Positions 15,489-24,101 of a stretch of DNA of 64,000 bases are shown here, one piece after another (the first letter of the stretch is position 1; each line of letters begins with the position of its first letter). The notes below the pieces were generated by a model. That model ran no database searches and was not told the DNA's origin. It worked only from the letters and a program-made list of their open reading frames with translations. The stretch comes from Thermoleophilia bacterium (GTDB lineage Bacteria > Actinomycetota > Thermoleophilia > Gaiellales > SKUG01), in the NCBI GenBank assembly GCA_025964555.1, contig JAOPYQ010000015.1, positions 149,296-213,295 of the forward strand, in the 5' to 3' direction. Both the position numbers and the translations under genes were made by a program.

Positions 15489-15944
15489 CTAGACGGGCCG
15501 CGTCACCATGAGCACGACGACCGCGACGCGCATCGCCAGGTCGAGCCACGTGAGGCGTACCGCACGCGAGATGAGCGGCCGAGTACCGTCGAGGGTGGCA
15601 CCTTCGCGCAGGACCTTGCCCACCTTCGCCCAGGTCATGCCGACGATCGTGGCGCCCATGAGCATCGACACGAGCCATCCCGCGAAGCTCAGGCTGACCC
15701 ACAGCGCACTGAACTCGATCGAGGATTCGGCGACCATCCAGATTCCGGTCGCGACGACGATCAGCGAGGAGCCACCGAACGCCGGTCCCGCGATCGTCGC
15801 GAACGCCGTGCAGAACTTCGCCATCGCGTTCGCGTCGTCGCCCTTGGACAGGAAGATCCCGATGAGCATGCCGACCAGCGCGCCTCCGATCCAGATCATG
15901 GCGGCGAGCAGGTGCACGATGAGGAGGATCTCGAACAGGGACAT
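15489..15944 (-). CDS. DUF2269 family membrane protein
   Basis: 151 residues from ATG 15944. Four membrane helices are visible (about 5-28, 46-70, 77-102, 125-148). The family pattern is [20 protein letters not shown] near the N-terminus, with a His and conserved Trp in the first helix, which recalls haem-ligating or CopD-like integral proteins. Function is unassigned. A second member occurs at 33416-33889. The alternative upstream start would overlap the cysK leader and was rejected. Confidence 0.85.
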   Translation of the reverse strand: MSLFEILLIVHLLAAMIWIGGALVGMLIGIFLSKGDDANAMAKFCTAFATIAGPAFGGSSLIVVATGIWMVAESSIEFSALWVSLSFAGWLVSMLMGATIVGMTWAKVGKVLREGATLDGTRPLISRAVRLTWLDLAMRVAVVVLMVTRPV

Positions 15945-16075
15945 GTGGACTGGTTCGCCTCGCGCACGAACGCTCCTGCCAGCCGCTTGGAAGGCCCATC
16001 GATTCGCAACTGGTACGAGAACGTGCTGTGCTACTGGTTGACCCCACAACGATCAGCACCAGGAGCAGCTTCCGC

Positions 16076-17038
16076 ATGAGCGTCGAGCCCACCATCGCAG
16101 CAGCGATCCATCCCGACATCACCAGCGTCGTCGGCAACACGCCGCTCGTACGCATCAACCGCATCATCGACACGTCCTCGAGCGGTGCGACGGTGGCAGC
16201 GAAGCTCGAATTCCAGAACCCCGCCGGGTCCGTCAAGGACCGCATCGGTGTGGCGATCATCGACGCCGCCGAGCGCGACGGTTCGCTCAAGCCGGGTGGA
16301 ACGATCGTGGAAGGCACGTCCGGCAACACCGGCATCGCACTCGCGATGGTCGGCGCCGCCCGTGGTTACGACGTGGTGCTGACCATGCCCGAGTCGATGT
16401 CGAAGGAGCGCCGCGCGCTGCTGCGGGGCTTCGGCGCAGAGCTCGTGCTCACCGATCCGGCGCTCGGGATGAAGGGCGCGGTCGCGAAGGCCGAGGAGAT
16501 CGCCGCCGAGCGCGAGGGCGCGATCCTGGCGCGCCAGTTCGCCAACCCGGCGAACGTGCAGATCCACCGCGAGACCACCGCGGAGGAGATCTGGCGCGAC
16601 ACGGGTGGGCAGATCGACGTGCTCGTCGCCGGCATCGGCACCGGTGGCACGATCACCGGCGTCGGACAGGTGCTGCGCGAGCGCAACCCCGACCTCAAGG
16701 TCTACGCGGTCGAGCCCGAGGAATCGGCGATCCTCAACGGCGGGAAGCCCGGACCGCACAAGATCCAGGGCATCGGCGCGAACTTCATTCCCGAGATCCT
16801 CGACACCGAGGTCTACGACGAGGTCATCGACATCAACGCGGAGACCGCCATCGAGTGGGCGCGTCGCGCTGCCCGCGAGGAGGGACTGCTCGTAGGCATC
16901 TCCTCCGGCGCGGCGCTCGCGGCTGCCGCACAGGTCGCGGCACGCCCCGAGCACGCCGGCCAGACGATCGTCGTCGTCCTCGCCTCCTTCGGTGAGCGTT
17001 ACCTGTCGACGCCGCTGTTCGAGGGGCTCGTCGACTGA
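16076..17038 (+). CDS. cysK: Cysteine synthase A (O-acetylserine sulfhydrylase)
   Basis: 320 residues from ATG 16076 with AGGAGC about 10 bases upstream. A PLP enzyme making cysteine from O-acetylserine and sulfide. The PLP lysine is K54 in NPAGSVKDR; the substrate loop [12 protein letters not shown] and the phosphate-binding [13 protein letters not shown] are intact, as is [11 protein letters not shown] near the end. Its stop codon overlaps the cysE start by one base, so the two consecutive enzymes of cysteine synthesis are translationally coupled. The proteins usually form the cysteine synthase complex, in which the CysE C-terminus binds the CysK active site. Confidence 0.96.
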   Translation: MSVEPTIAAAIHPDITSVVGNTPLVRINRIIDTSSSGATVAAKLEFQNPAGSVKDRIGVAIIDAAERDGSLKPGGTIVEGTSGNTGIALAMVGAARGYDVVLTMPESMSKERRALLRGFGAELVLTDPALGMKGAVAKAEEIAAEREGAILARQFANPANVQIHRETTAEEIWRDTGGQIDVLVAGIGTGGTITGVGQVLRERNPDLKVYAVEPEESAILNGGKPGPHKIQGIGANFIPEILDTEVYDEVIDINAETAIEWARRAAREEGLLVGISSGAALAAAAQVAARPEHAGQTIVVVLASFGERYLSTPLFEGLVD

Positions 17039-17619
17039 TGGCTCCTCCCTGGACCATCGCGTCGCGCATCGCGCGGGCGATCGCCGAGGACGTGGAGTCC
17101 GCCAAGGATCGCGACCCGGCGCTGCGCTCGACGCTCGACGCCGTGGTGAACTCCCCGGGCCTGCACGCGATCTGGTCGTATCGGGTCGCGCACGCGATGT
17201 GGGATCGCAGCGAGTCGCTGCGGTTTCCCGCGCGGGTGCTCTCGACCGTGACGCGAGCCGTGACCGGGGTGGAGATCCATCCGGGCGCGCGGCTGGGACG
17301 GCGCTGCTTCATCGACCACGGGATGGGCGTGGTGATCGGCGAGACGGCGGTCGTCGGCGACGACGTGCTGCTCTACCACGGCTCGACACTGGGCAGCCGC
17401 GACGCGCGTGACGGCCAACGCCACCCGACGATCGGCAACGGCGTGCTGATCGGCGCCGGTGCACGCGTGCTCGGCCCGGTGCGAGTCGGCGACGGCGCGC
17501 GTGTCGGAGCGAACGCGGTGGTCGTCAAGGACGTGCCCGATGGCGCGACCGCGATCGGGGTCGCCGCGCGTATCGAGGACGCGGCGGAGGCGACGGTCAC
17601 GCGCATCCGCGCACGCTGA
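17038..17619 (+). CDS. cysE: Serine O-acetyltransferase
   Basis: 193 residues from ATG 17038. It transfers acetyl from acetyl-CoA to serine, the step before CysK. The left-handed beta-helix hexapeptide region is clear (HPGARLGRRCFIDHGMGVVI, then VLIGAGARVLGPVRVG). The catalytic histidines are H94 (DHGMGVVIGET) and H114 (LLYHGSTLG). It is shorter than E. coli CysE (273 residues), lacking most of the N-terminal helical domain, which is normal for the Gram-positive form. The tail ends in ATVTRIRAR rather than the usual terminal Ile, so complex formation with CysK may differ. Confidence 0.95.
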   Translation: MAPPWTIASRIARAIAEDVESAKDRDPALRSTLDAVVNSPGLHAIWSYRVAHAMWDRSESLRFPARVLSTVTRAVTGVEIHPGARLGRRCFIDHGMGVVIGETAVVGDDVLLYHGSTLGSRDARDGQRHPTIGNGVLIGAGARVLGPVRVGDGARVGANAVVVKDVPDGATAIGVAARIEDAAEATVTRIRAR

Positions 17620-17703
17620 GTGCGCGAGCGCGCACACGTGCATCGGTGACGTCGTCAGTCGCACGCGCCGGGTAGCCGGGCCACTCAGGCGCTCGCGCGC
17701 TCA
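17617..17703. terminator. Long-loop inverted repeat containing both convergent stop codons
   Basis: TGAGTGCGCGAGCGC (17617-17631) pairs with GCGCTCGCGCGCTCA (17689-17703), 15 bases with one G-T pair, across a 57-base loop. The cysE stop codon begins the left arm and the stop codon of the minus-strand monooxygenase gene ends the right arm. The arms could fold on either transcript. Confidence 0.45.
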
Positions 17704-17994
17704 CAGCCCGATGCCGCCAGCTGGCTCGAACTTCGTTCCGGACATGTCGGCGCTGAGCGGCATCGCGCGCTCGATCGTGGCGCGCACGTTCGGCAGCGTG
17801 AGCGATGCGGCGTGGGCTGCTTCGTCCGTCCAGCGCTCGACGATGCATATCGCGTCAGGATCGTCGCCGGAGGGGCCGACCAGGTAGAGCTCGCAGCCGG
17901 GCATCGGCTGCTGTTCGGCGAGCATGAGCTCCAGCAGCTCGTCGCGCCTGCCGGGCGTGGCACGGAACGTGCCGAACATCACGAATCCAGCCAT
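17701..17994 (-). CDS. Antibiotic biosynthesis monooxygenase (ABM) domain protein
   Basis: 97 residues from ATG 17994. A single ferredoxin-like ABM domain: MAGFVMFGTFRATPGRRDEL, LLELMLAEQQPMPGCELYLV, and the conserved VERWTDEAAHAASL. Such small dimeric proteins act as quinol monooxygenases (YgiN-type) or cofactor-free oxygenases, and the length is right for the stand-alone form. The gene ends within a long inverted repeat shared with cysE. It may be co-transcribed after the MFS gene, which is on the other side in convergent order (MFS ends at 18015, same strand, 20 bases upstream of this start). Confidence 0.85.
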   Translation of the reverse strand: MAGFVMFGTFRATPGRRDELLELMLAEQQPMPGCELYLVGPSGDDPDAICIVERWTDEAAHAASLTLPNVRATIERAMPLSADMSGTKFEPAGGIGL

Positions 17995-18014
17995 GGGTCG
18001 TCCTCTCGGTCGTG

Positions 18015-19241
18015 TCAGTCAGGGTGGTGGATGCCCGCGCCGAGCGTGTCGGGAACGTCGCCCACGCTCGCGTCGAGCTGCACGGCGCCGGTGCGGCGGA
18101 GCGCGACGAGCGCGCCGGCCAGCAGCACCAGCCCGACCACGGACGTCACCGCGAATGCTGCGCGCAGCGACGCTGCCTCGGCGACGAGCCCGGCGAGTGC
18201 GGGGCCGGCGAGGTTGCCGACGTAGGCGAGCATCGCGACGGTCGCCAGCGCGGCACCCCGCCGCGTCCCGGCGCTCGCGCTGGCGACGCTGTAGAGCGTG
18301 GGCGCCACCGTGGCGGTGCCGAGCCCGAGCGCGAAAAGCGCGACGATCGCGAGCGTGACGCCAGGCGAGGCCGCGACGGTGGCAGCGGCGGCAGCAATGA
18401 TCAGCCCGCTCCCGCACACCAGGGCTCGAGCCGAGGCGCGCGCGCCCCACAGGTGCGCCGCGACCCGGCCGACGACCGATCCGGCGAAATACACCGCGAC
18501 GGCGAGTCCGGCGGTGCCGGCGCTCGCATGGAAGGTGTCCTCCACGTGGATCGCCGCCCACGAGAACGCCGTCGCCTCCACGACGAACGAGAGCGCGACG
18601 AGACAGCCGAGCACGACCAGGAACGGCGTGAACATGGGTTTCGAGCTCGGGATCGGCGCGTTCGCCACGACGTCGTCCCCGTGCCACGCCTCGATCCCGC
18701 CACGGTTGCAGGCAGCGGACGCGGCCAGCACGATTCCGAGCGAGCCGGTGATCGCCGGACTGCTCCATCCCGCATCGCGCGCGACGCCCGTGAGCGCGCC
18801 TCCGACCACGGCGCCGATCGAGAAGGTCGCGTGCGCGATGTTCATGAGCGGTCGAGTGCCCGCCTCGACGTGCGCAACCGCACCGTTCATGGCGATGTCC
18901 ATTGCCCCGCTGGTGAAGCCCACGAGCATGAACGCGGTGACGAGGGCGAGGACCGAACCCGCGAAGGCGGTCACGAACGTCGCCACGCCAAGCGCGATGG
19001 CGGTCATCGCCACGACGCGCGGACCGAACCGATCGAGCAGCGGTCCGGTGACGAGCATCGCGGGTGCGGCACCGAGGCTCGACAGCAGGAGCGCGACGCC
19101 GAGCTCGCCCGCGCCGGCGCCGGCGTGGTCACGAAACGCCGGGAACATCGCCGCCCAACACCCGGCGAAGGCACCGAAGGTGAGGAACGCGACGAGCGGT
19201 CCGAGCGTGGCGGAAGGAGGGGTGGCGGTGCCGGCTGACAT
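18015..19241 (-). CDS. Major facilitator superfamily transporter
   Basis: 408 residues from ATG 19241. About twelve hydrophobic helices are present. The MFS motif A-like loop is seen in LLDRFGPRVVAMTAI (between helices 2 and 3). The middle has a cytoplasmic loop at about 205-220 (EAWHGDDVVANAPIPSSKPM). The overall pattern (MLVGFTSGAMDIAMNGAVAH) resembles the FucP/YbjJ-like subgroup of bypass-of-stop and sugar exporters. The substrate is unknown. It is divergent from the sarcosine-oxidase-like gene with 78 bases between and precedes the ABM gene on the same strand. Confidence 0.9.
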   Translation of the reverse strand: MSAGTATPPSATLGPLVAFLTFGAFAGCWAAMFPAFRDHAGAGAGELGVALLLSSLGAAPAMLVTGPLLDRFGPRVVAMTAIALGVATFVTAFAGSVLALVTAFMLVGFTSGAMDIAMNGAVAHVEAGTRPLMNIAHATFSIGAVVGGALTGVARDAGWSSPAITGSLGIVLAASAACNRGGIEAWHGDDVVANAPIPSSKPMFTPFLVVLGCLVALSFVVEATAFSWAAIHVEDTFHASAGTAGLAVAVYFAGSVVGRVAAHLWGARASARALVCGSGLIIAAAAATVAASPGVTLAIVALFALGLGTATVAPTLYSVASASAGTRRGAALATVAMLAYVGNLAGPALAGLVAEAASLRAAFAVTSVVGLVLLAGALVALRRTGAVQLDASVGDVPDTLGAGIHHPD

Positions 19242-19319
19242 CGCGCCACGTTAGCGCAGGCTCGGCGGCGAGGTTCGGGAAGAGAGAGGCGAACGAACGC
19301 TGGTGGGTACGCTCCCGTC

Positions 19320-20495
19320 GTGGAGCGGGCCGACGTGATCGTGGTGGGACTGGGTGCGATGGGAAGCGCGACTGCGTTCCAGCTCGCTGCGCGCGGCGTG
19401 GATGTCGTGGGGCTCGATCGATACGCGCCTCCGCACGTGCACGGGTCGACACACGGCGACACGCGGGTGACCCGCGCGGCATGCGCGGAGGGAGCGGCGT
19501 ACGTGCCGCTCGCGATGCGCTCGCACGAGCTGTGGGGCGAGATCGAGCGCGCAACCGGCAGCGACCTGTTCACGGCGTGCGGCGTGCTCATGGTCGGGCC
19601 GGGATCCGGCATGGGTTCGATGCACGGCACCGATGACTGGGTCGGCGCGACGATCGATCTGGCGGGTCGCTTCGGGATCGAGCACGAGGTGCTCGACGGC
19701 GCGGCGGCGCGTGCGCGCTATCCGATGTTCGCGTTCGACGACGCGGCGCACGCGTACTTCGAGCCGGGCGGCGGGTTCGTTCGGCCGGAGGCCGCGGTCG
19801 CGGCGCAGCTGATGCTCGCCGAGCGACACGGCGCACGCCTGCACCTGGACACCGAGGTCACCGCGCTGCGGTCGACCGATGCAGGGGTCGAGATCGACAC
19901 CGCCGATGGCACGAGCTTCGCGGCGGAGCGCGTCGTGCTGAGCGCGGGCGCGTGGCTGCCGTCGTTCCTGGCCTCACCTGAGCTGCGAGCGACGTTCACG
20001 GTGTATCGGCAGGTGCTGCACTGGTTCGACGTCGCGCCAGCGTGGGTCGACCGGGTGTCGGTCGAGCAGCTGCCCGTCTACCTGTGGTCGTTCGGCGCGG
20101 GAGCCACTGACTTCTTCTACGGCTTCCCGGCGCTCGATGGGGCCGAGGGCGGCGTGAAGGTCGCGACGGAGCAGTTCAGCGAGGCGACGACCGCCGACGA
20201 CGTGCAGCGCGACGTGTCAGTCGAGGAGCAGCAGTCGATGTACGAGCGGTGCATTCGAGGGCGCATGGCGGCGGTTGACGACCACGCGCTGCGCAGCGCG
20301 ACGTGCCTGTACACCGTGACGCCGGATTCGGGGTTCGTGATCGACGAGCATCCGGAGCTGCCCGGCGTGCTCGTCGTCTCGCCGTGCAGCGGGCACGGGT
20401 TCAAGCACTCGGCGGCGATCGGGGAGGCCATCGCCGAGCGGCTCGTGTCGGGCCGCTCGACGATCGACCTGTCGCCGTTCGAGCTTCGGCGCTAG
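19320..20495 (+). CDS. Monomeric sarcosine oxidase / N-methyltryptophan oxidase-like flavoenzyme
   Basis: 391 residues from GTG 19320. The dinucleotide-binding motif is VIVVGLGAMGSATAFQLAAR at residues 6-25. RYAPPHVHGSTHGDTRVTR matches the flavin-contacting segment of monomeric sarcosine oxidases. ATCLYTVTPDSGFVID carries the Cys that links covalently to FAD in this family, and PCSGHGFKHSAAIGE is the C-terminal FAD site. It oxidises N-methyl amino acids to yield formaldehyde, the amino acid and H2O2. The exact substrate is not certain. The stop codon overlaps that of the convergent gene in a shared CTAG. Confidence 0.92.
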   Translation: MERADVIVVGLGAMGSATAFQLAARGVDVVGLDRYAPPHVHGSTHGDTRVTRAACAEGAAYVPLAMRSHELWGEIERATGSDLFTACGVLMVGPGSGMGSMHGTDDWVGATIDLAGRFGIEHEVLDGAAARARYPMFAFDDAAHAYFEPGGGFVRPEAAVAAQLMLAERHGARLHLDTEVTALRSTDAGVEIDTADGTSFAAERVVLSAGAWLPSFLASPELRATFTVYRQVLHWFDVAPAWVDRVSVEQLPVYLWSFGAGATDFFYGFPALDGAEGGVKVATEQFSEATTADDVQRDVSVEEQQSMYERCIRGRMAAVDDHALRSATCLYTVTPDSGFVIDEHPELPGVLVVSPCSGHGFKHSAAIGEAIAERLVSGRSTIDLSPFELRR

Positions 20496-21061
20496 CGCGC
20501 GACCTGGTCGGTGCCGCGCACGAAGCCGAGCAGGTCCGCGTCGACGAAGCGAAGCGCCGAGAGCGTTCGGTAGTCGCCATGCCCCCAGCTGCCGTTGGGC
20601 GTGCCCACGTCGCGCAGCTGGATGAGCTTGGTCGGGCGAGCGCGCGGCGCGGGCCGCTCGTCGCGGTAGTCGTCTCCGGGGCCGCGGTGGCTCGTGCCGG
20701 ACACGAGCAGTTCGCGGACCTGGAACTGGTCCTGGTCGCGGAACACGCCGACGATGCCGTGCACTCCCTTGAGTGCCTGCGCCGCGGCGAACGCGCCGGC
20801 GCGATCATCGAACGTGCCGAAGGTCGCGCCGGTGAACACGTCGAGGCTGCCGTGCGCCATGTAGTTGCCGCCGTAGGCGAAGTCCGCCTGCGCGACGGCC
20901 TGAGCATTGGGGGCGATCGGGGCAGCCTGCATGAGCTCCATCGGGCGCTCCGCCATGAAGTGGTCGTGCGTCGGCGCCCATGTCGACCAGTCGCGCGACG
21001 GCCACGCGGGGACTGCGGGTGCGGCGACGACTCGGGAAGCTGCGGGGACGATGGTGTTCAT
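20492..21061 (-). CDS. Unrecognised protein with uncharged Ala/Pro/Val N-terminus
   Basis: 189 residues from ATG 21061. The first 18 residues are mostly Ala, Pro and Val with one Arg (MNTIVPAASRVVAAPAVPAW), too Pro-rich for a Sec signal. The rest looks folded (VFTGATFGTFDDRAGAFAAA, KGVHGIVGVFRDQDQFQVRE) with a Pro/Arg linker at about 150 and a beta-rich end. No family is recognised. The N-terminal style is shared with several other solitary genes in this window (see findings). Stop overlaps the convergent flavoenzyme stop in CTAG. Confidence 0.7.
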   Translation of the reverse strand: MNTIVPAASRVVAAPAVPAWPSRDWSTWAPTHDHFMAERPMELMQAAPIAPNAQAVAQADFAYGGNYMAHGSLDVFTGATFGTFDDRAGAFAAAQALKGVHGIVGVFRDQDQFQVRELLVSGTSHRGPGDDYRDERPAPRARPTKLIQLRDVGTPNGSWGHGDYRTLSALRFVDADLLGFVRGTDQVAR

Positions 21062-21211
21062 GGGGACATCCTGTCGTTGGGGAGTGCGGTTGTCGGCGAG
21101 AACGATAGGGCCACCCTCCATGAACCACAAGCGTCCGTTGGCGCATGATCGTGAACCTGTGATTCACGATTCGTTCGGTGTATCGGATCGCCGATGCGGA
21201 ACATGGCTCCC

Positions 21212-21706
21212 ATGACTGATCACACGGATGACGTGACGCACCTTGGCGAACTGCTCGAGGACATCGACTTCTGCATGCTCACGACGATCGATGGTTCGGG
21301 CCAGCTCCATGCCCGCCCGATGTCGACGCAGAAGATGGACTTCGACGGCACGCTGCACTTCCTGACGGACCGCGGTTCGCACAAGGTCGAGGACATCGAA
21401 CGCGATCCCCAGGTGCTCGTCGCCTACGCCGACACGAAGGCGCAGACCTACGTGTCGGTCCACGGCCGAGCGCGCATCGCACGCGACGAGGCACTCATCG
21501 AGGAGCTGTGGTCACCTGCCCACCGCGCGTGGTGGCCGAACGGTCGCACCGATCCGTCGATCATGGTGCTCTCCGTGGACGTCGATCGCGCGGACTACTG
21601 GGAGTCCTCGGGTTCGAAGCTGACGCAGCTCATCGGATTCGCCAAGGCCGCGACCGGCCACGGCAGCGGCAAGGACCTCGGCGAGCAGGGCACGATCCGC
21701 CCGTAG
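21212..21706 (+). CDS. Pyridoxamine 5'-phosphate oxidase-like (general stress protein 26 type)
   Basis: 164 residues from ATG 21212; ATGs at 21203 and 21194 are in frame and possible, but the weak GCGGA site fits 21212 best. The split-barrel flavin-binding fold is indicated by DIDFCMLTTIDGSGQLHARP, LHFLTDRGSHKVEDIERDPQ and YVSVHGRARI. Members bind FMN, F420 or haem and often act in stress responses. The WWPNGRTDPSIMVLSVDVD segment is typical of the general stress protein 26 group. It heads a run of four small same-strand genes (to 23099). Confidence 0.87.
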   Translation: MTDHTDDVTHLGELLEDIDFCMLTTIDGSGQLHARPMSTQKMDFDGTLHFLTDRGSHKVEDIERDPQVLVAYADTKAQTYVSVHGRARIARDEALIEELWSPAHRAWWPNGRTDPSIMVLSVDVDRADYWESSGSKLTQLIGFAKAATGHGSGKDLGEQGTIRP

Positions 21707-21729
21707 TCGACGGGCGCTATCCTGCCCCC

Positions 21730-22026
21730 ATGCTCGAGTTCACGTTCGACGGCGAAGTGGTGAAGGGACAGGGCGCCGGCGCCTGGCACTTCATCCAGCT
21801 GCCACTCGACCTGGGCGAGGAACTCGCCAAGATCGCGTCCGGCGCCGGCATGCGCGGGCGCTGGGGATCGCTCAAGGTCGAGGCCACGGTCGGGCACACG
21901 ACGTGGAGCACGTCGATCTTCCCGGACGACGACGGCAGCTTCCTGCTGCCGGTCAAGGCAGACGTGCGCAGGGCGGAGGACGTCGGCGAGGGCGACCTGG
22001 TCGAGGTCATCCTCGAGCTGATGTGA
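21730..22026 (+). CDS. DUF1905 domain protein
   Basis: 98 residues from ATG 21730. The DUF1905 pattern is intact: MLEFTFDGEVVKGQGAGAWH, FIQLPLDLGEEL, RGRWGSLKVEATVGHTTWST, then SFLLPVKADVRRAEDVGEGD. This is a small beta-barrel domain, often alone or joined to a YdeI-like domain; the function is unknown. It is 23 bases downstream of the PNPOx-like gene and 28 bases upstream of the DHFR-like gene. Confidence 0.88.
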   Translation: MLEFTFDGEVVKGQGAGAWHFIQLPLDLGEELAKIASGAGMRGRWGSLKVEATVGHTTWSTSIFPDDDGSFLLPVKADVRRAEDVGEGDLVEVILELM

Positions 22027-22054
22027 CATCGCCGCGAGCGGGTAGGCACGTCGC

Positions 22055-22633
22055 ATGGGCCGCACCGTGTACTGGATGAACGTCTCCCTCGACCTGCTCA
22101 TCGAGCGCAATCCTGGCGAGGAAGGCGGCGGCAGCTGGATGCGCATCAGCGAATCGCTGCACCAGGAATTCAACGATCGCGCGCGCCAGCTCGTGCTCGC
22201 CGTCGAGGGACGGGTCATCTACGAGACGATGGAGGGCTTCTGGCCCGCGGCGATCGACGACGACTCGCTCGAGGACGTGCTGCGCGAGTACGGCCGCATC
22301 TGGACGGAGCAGCCGAAGGTGCTCGTGTCGCGCACCCGCAGCGAGGCGAACCACAACACGCGTGTCATCGGCAACGACGGACGCGCAATGGAGGAACTCG
22401 CGCGCATCCGCGAGGAGACCGACGGCGACATCGGCGTGGGCGGCGCCGGCATCGCGACACAGATGCTCCAGCACGGCCTGCTCGACGAACTGTTCCTGGT
22501 CACGCATCCCGTGATCCTCGGCTCTGGCCGGCCGCTGTTCGATTCGCTCGATGTACCCGTGGAGTGCGACCTGCTCGAGCAGGCGCAGTTCGAGGACGGC
22601 GTCACGCTGCATCGGTACGCGATCCGGCACTGA
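22055..22633 (+). CDS. Dihydrofolate reductase / RibD C-terminal-like protein
   Basis: 192 residues from ATG 22055. The RibD-C/DHFR fold is visible: MNVSLDLLIER, LVLAVEGRVIYETMEGFW, KVLVSRTRSE, then DIGVGGAGIATQMLQHGLLD and THPVILGSGRPLFD. These proteins probably bind NADPH and reduce a pterin or related compound, but few are characterised; only the family is certain. The next start codon (22635) is one base after this stop, so the two genes are coupled. A second member is at 35756-36313. Confidence 0.87.
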   Translation: MGRTVYWMNVSLDLLIERNPGEEGGGSWMRISESLHQEFNDRARQLVLAVEGRVIYETMEGFWPAAIDDDSLEDVLREYGRIWTEQPKVLVSRTRSEANHNTRVIGNDGRAMEELARIREETDGDIGVGGAGIATQMLQHGLLDELFLVTHPVILGSGRPLFDSLDVPVECDLLEQAQFEDGVTLHRYAIRH

Positions 22634-22634
22634 C

Positions 22635-23099
22635 ATGACCTGGGACGATGACATCGCGCGGCACGCGTGGAACGTGGGCGATGAGCTGCCGTCGCACAAC
22701 GACGACTGCATCGTCTGCGGCAGCTCGAGCGCAACCTCGCCCCTGCTGGAGCGCTTCTGCGTGCGCGCCGACGACGAGGTCGGCGCAACGATCCGCTTCG
22801 ACGCACGCCATCAGGGCGCTCCGGCCTACGCACACGGCGGGATGGTCGCTGCGGTGCTCGACGACGCATGCGGCTATGTCAGCTTCCTCGTGCAGCGCAT
22901 GTTCGTCACCGCGCACCTCGAGGTCGACTATCGACGACCCGTCGTGCTCGAGGAGTCGTACGACCTGCGTGCTCGATGCGCCGGCATCGACGGCCGAAAG
23001 GTGCACCTCGAAGCGGAGCTCGTCGACGCGACCGACGTGGTGGTCGCCGAGGGACGCGGCATGTTCGTCACGGTCGACATCGAGCACTTCCGGCCGTGA
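22635..23099 (+). CDS. PaaI-type acyl-CoA thioesterase (hotdog fold)
   Basis: 154 residues from ATG 22635. Hotdog-fold signatures are clear: GAPAYAHGGMVAAVLDDACG carries the HGG and following Asp of the PaaI/4HBT group, followed by TAHLEVDYRRPVVLEE. An N-terminal CIVCG (about 26-30) is a feature of a subgroup with a possible zinc site. It likely hydrolyses an acyl- or aryl-CoA to free CoA. The PaaG-like isomerase at 39111 is not close enough to suggest one pathway. Confidence 0.88.
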   Translation: MTWDDDIARHAWNVGDELPSHNDDCIVCGSSSATSPLLERFCVRADDEVGATIRFDARHQGAPAYAHGGMVAAVLDDACGYVSFLVQRMFVTAHLEVDYRRPVVLEESYDLRARCAGIDGRKVHLEAELVDATDVVVAEGRGMFVTVDIEHFRP

Positions 23100-23111
23100 C
23101 CTGCGAAGACG

Positions 23112-23141
23112 CGAAGGGCCGCCCCGCAGGGCGATCCTTCG
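23112..23141. terminator. Bidirectional hairpin between convergent genes
   Basis: CGAAGG-GC-CGCCC-CGCA-GGGCG-AT-CCTTCG folds as two stems with a 2x2 internal loop. It lies 12 bases after the thioesterase stop and 22 bases before the stop of the minus-strand gene at 23163-23885. Confidence 0.65.
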
Positions 23142-23162
23142 ACGTGATCTGGTGTTCGTGCG

Positions 23163-23885
23163 TCAGGCGTTCTTGTGCGCCTCGACCGACACGGATGCGT
23201 CGACATGCAGGAACGGGAAGTGACCGTCGACCTTGACGCTGCCGGATGCGGCGAGCGAAACGACGTATGCACCCAGGTGGGCGTCGGCGGAACCGGACGC
23301 GCTCACCTTCGCGGAGCTGCCGGTGATCGCGGCGGCGCCGGCGAGCGAGCCGCCGATGCCGGCGGAGCCGACGTTCGCGGTTCCAGCGGCGGAGCCACCG
23401 AGCTCGAGCCCGTCGGGACCGACGCCGGCCTTGCCGGCGACCTTGCCCTGCAGCGCCACGGCGCCCGCACCGGCGTTGCCGGTGGCATCGCCGCTGACGC
23501 GCACGCCGTTGAAGCCGACGCTCGCGCGACCTTCGACCGCACCATCGACCGCAACCGGGCCAGCGGTGACGGAGCCGCTCGTGCGACCCTCGGCGAAGAG
23601 CTTCTCGGTGGTGGCGATGCCGGTGCCGCGGACGCGACCTGCGACCTCGACCGGACCGACCTCGAGCACGGCTTCCTTCTCACCGCGGACGAGGACCTTG
23701 TCGGGACCGACCTGGCCGTAGCCGACGAGGCGGTTCTGCAGCGAGGCGGGACCGACGTCGACGCGCGTCTGCACGCCGAACTCGCCGGCGTTGGCGCCGG
23801 CGACCGGCACGGGCTTGGCCCAGCCCTTGAGCTGGACGGCAACGTCGTTGGTGGCGGGAGTTGCGGGAGCGGCGAGCGCGGTCAT
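23163..23885 (-). CDS. Gly/Ala/Val-rich repetitive protein, predicted beta-solenoid, no signal peptide
   Basis: 240 residues from ATG 23885 with GGAGG 10 bases upstream. After an Ala/Thr/Pro start (MTALAAPATPATNDVAVQLK) it has imperfect repeats of about 15-17 residues with pattern VGP-x-x-[VL]-x-[VL]-x-G-x-[AV]-x-G, for example VGFNGVRVSGDATGN and VGPDGLELGGSAAGT. This strand-turn rhythm suggests a beta-roll or beta-helix. The C-terminus (DGHFPFLHVDASVSVEAHKN) is distinct. There is no Sec signal. No family is recognised. It is divergent from another unusual gene at 24102, with 216 bases between. Confidence 0.75.
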   Translation of the reverse strand: MTALAAPATPATNDVAVQLKGWAKPVPVAGANAGEFGVQTRVDVGPASLQNRLVGYGQVGPDKVLVRGEKEAVLEVGPVEVAGRVRGTGIATTEKLFAEGRTSGSVTAGPVAVDGAVEGRASVGFNGVRVSGDATGNAGAGAVALQGKVAGKAGVGPDGLELGGSAAGTANVGSAGIGGSLAGAAAITGSSAKVSASGSADAHLGAYVVSLAASGSVKVDGHFPFLHVDASVSVEAHKNA

Positions 23886-24101
23886 GACGGGAGGATTCCT
23901 TTGTTTGTGAGCACTAATGAAGGGCGATCATGTCGCGCGTCGGTCCAGAACCCGAACGGTTCGCCGACGCGCGGGGCCGGATGTTCCCCGGCGCTGGCCC
24001 GGTGAGGACCCGCTTTGTGAGCTACCTCACACGACCGCCCCGAGCGGCGTGGTCCGATGGGTGCAAGGAACCGATACAGGGACGTTCGGGGGAACGGAAC
24101 C

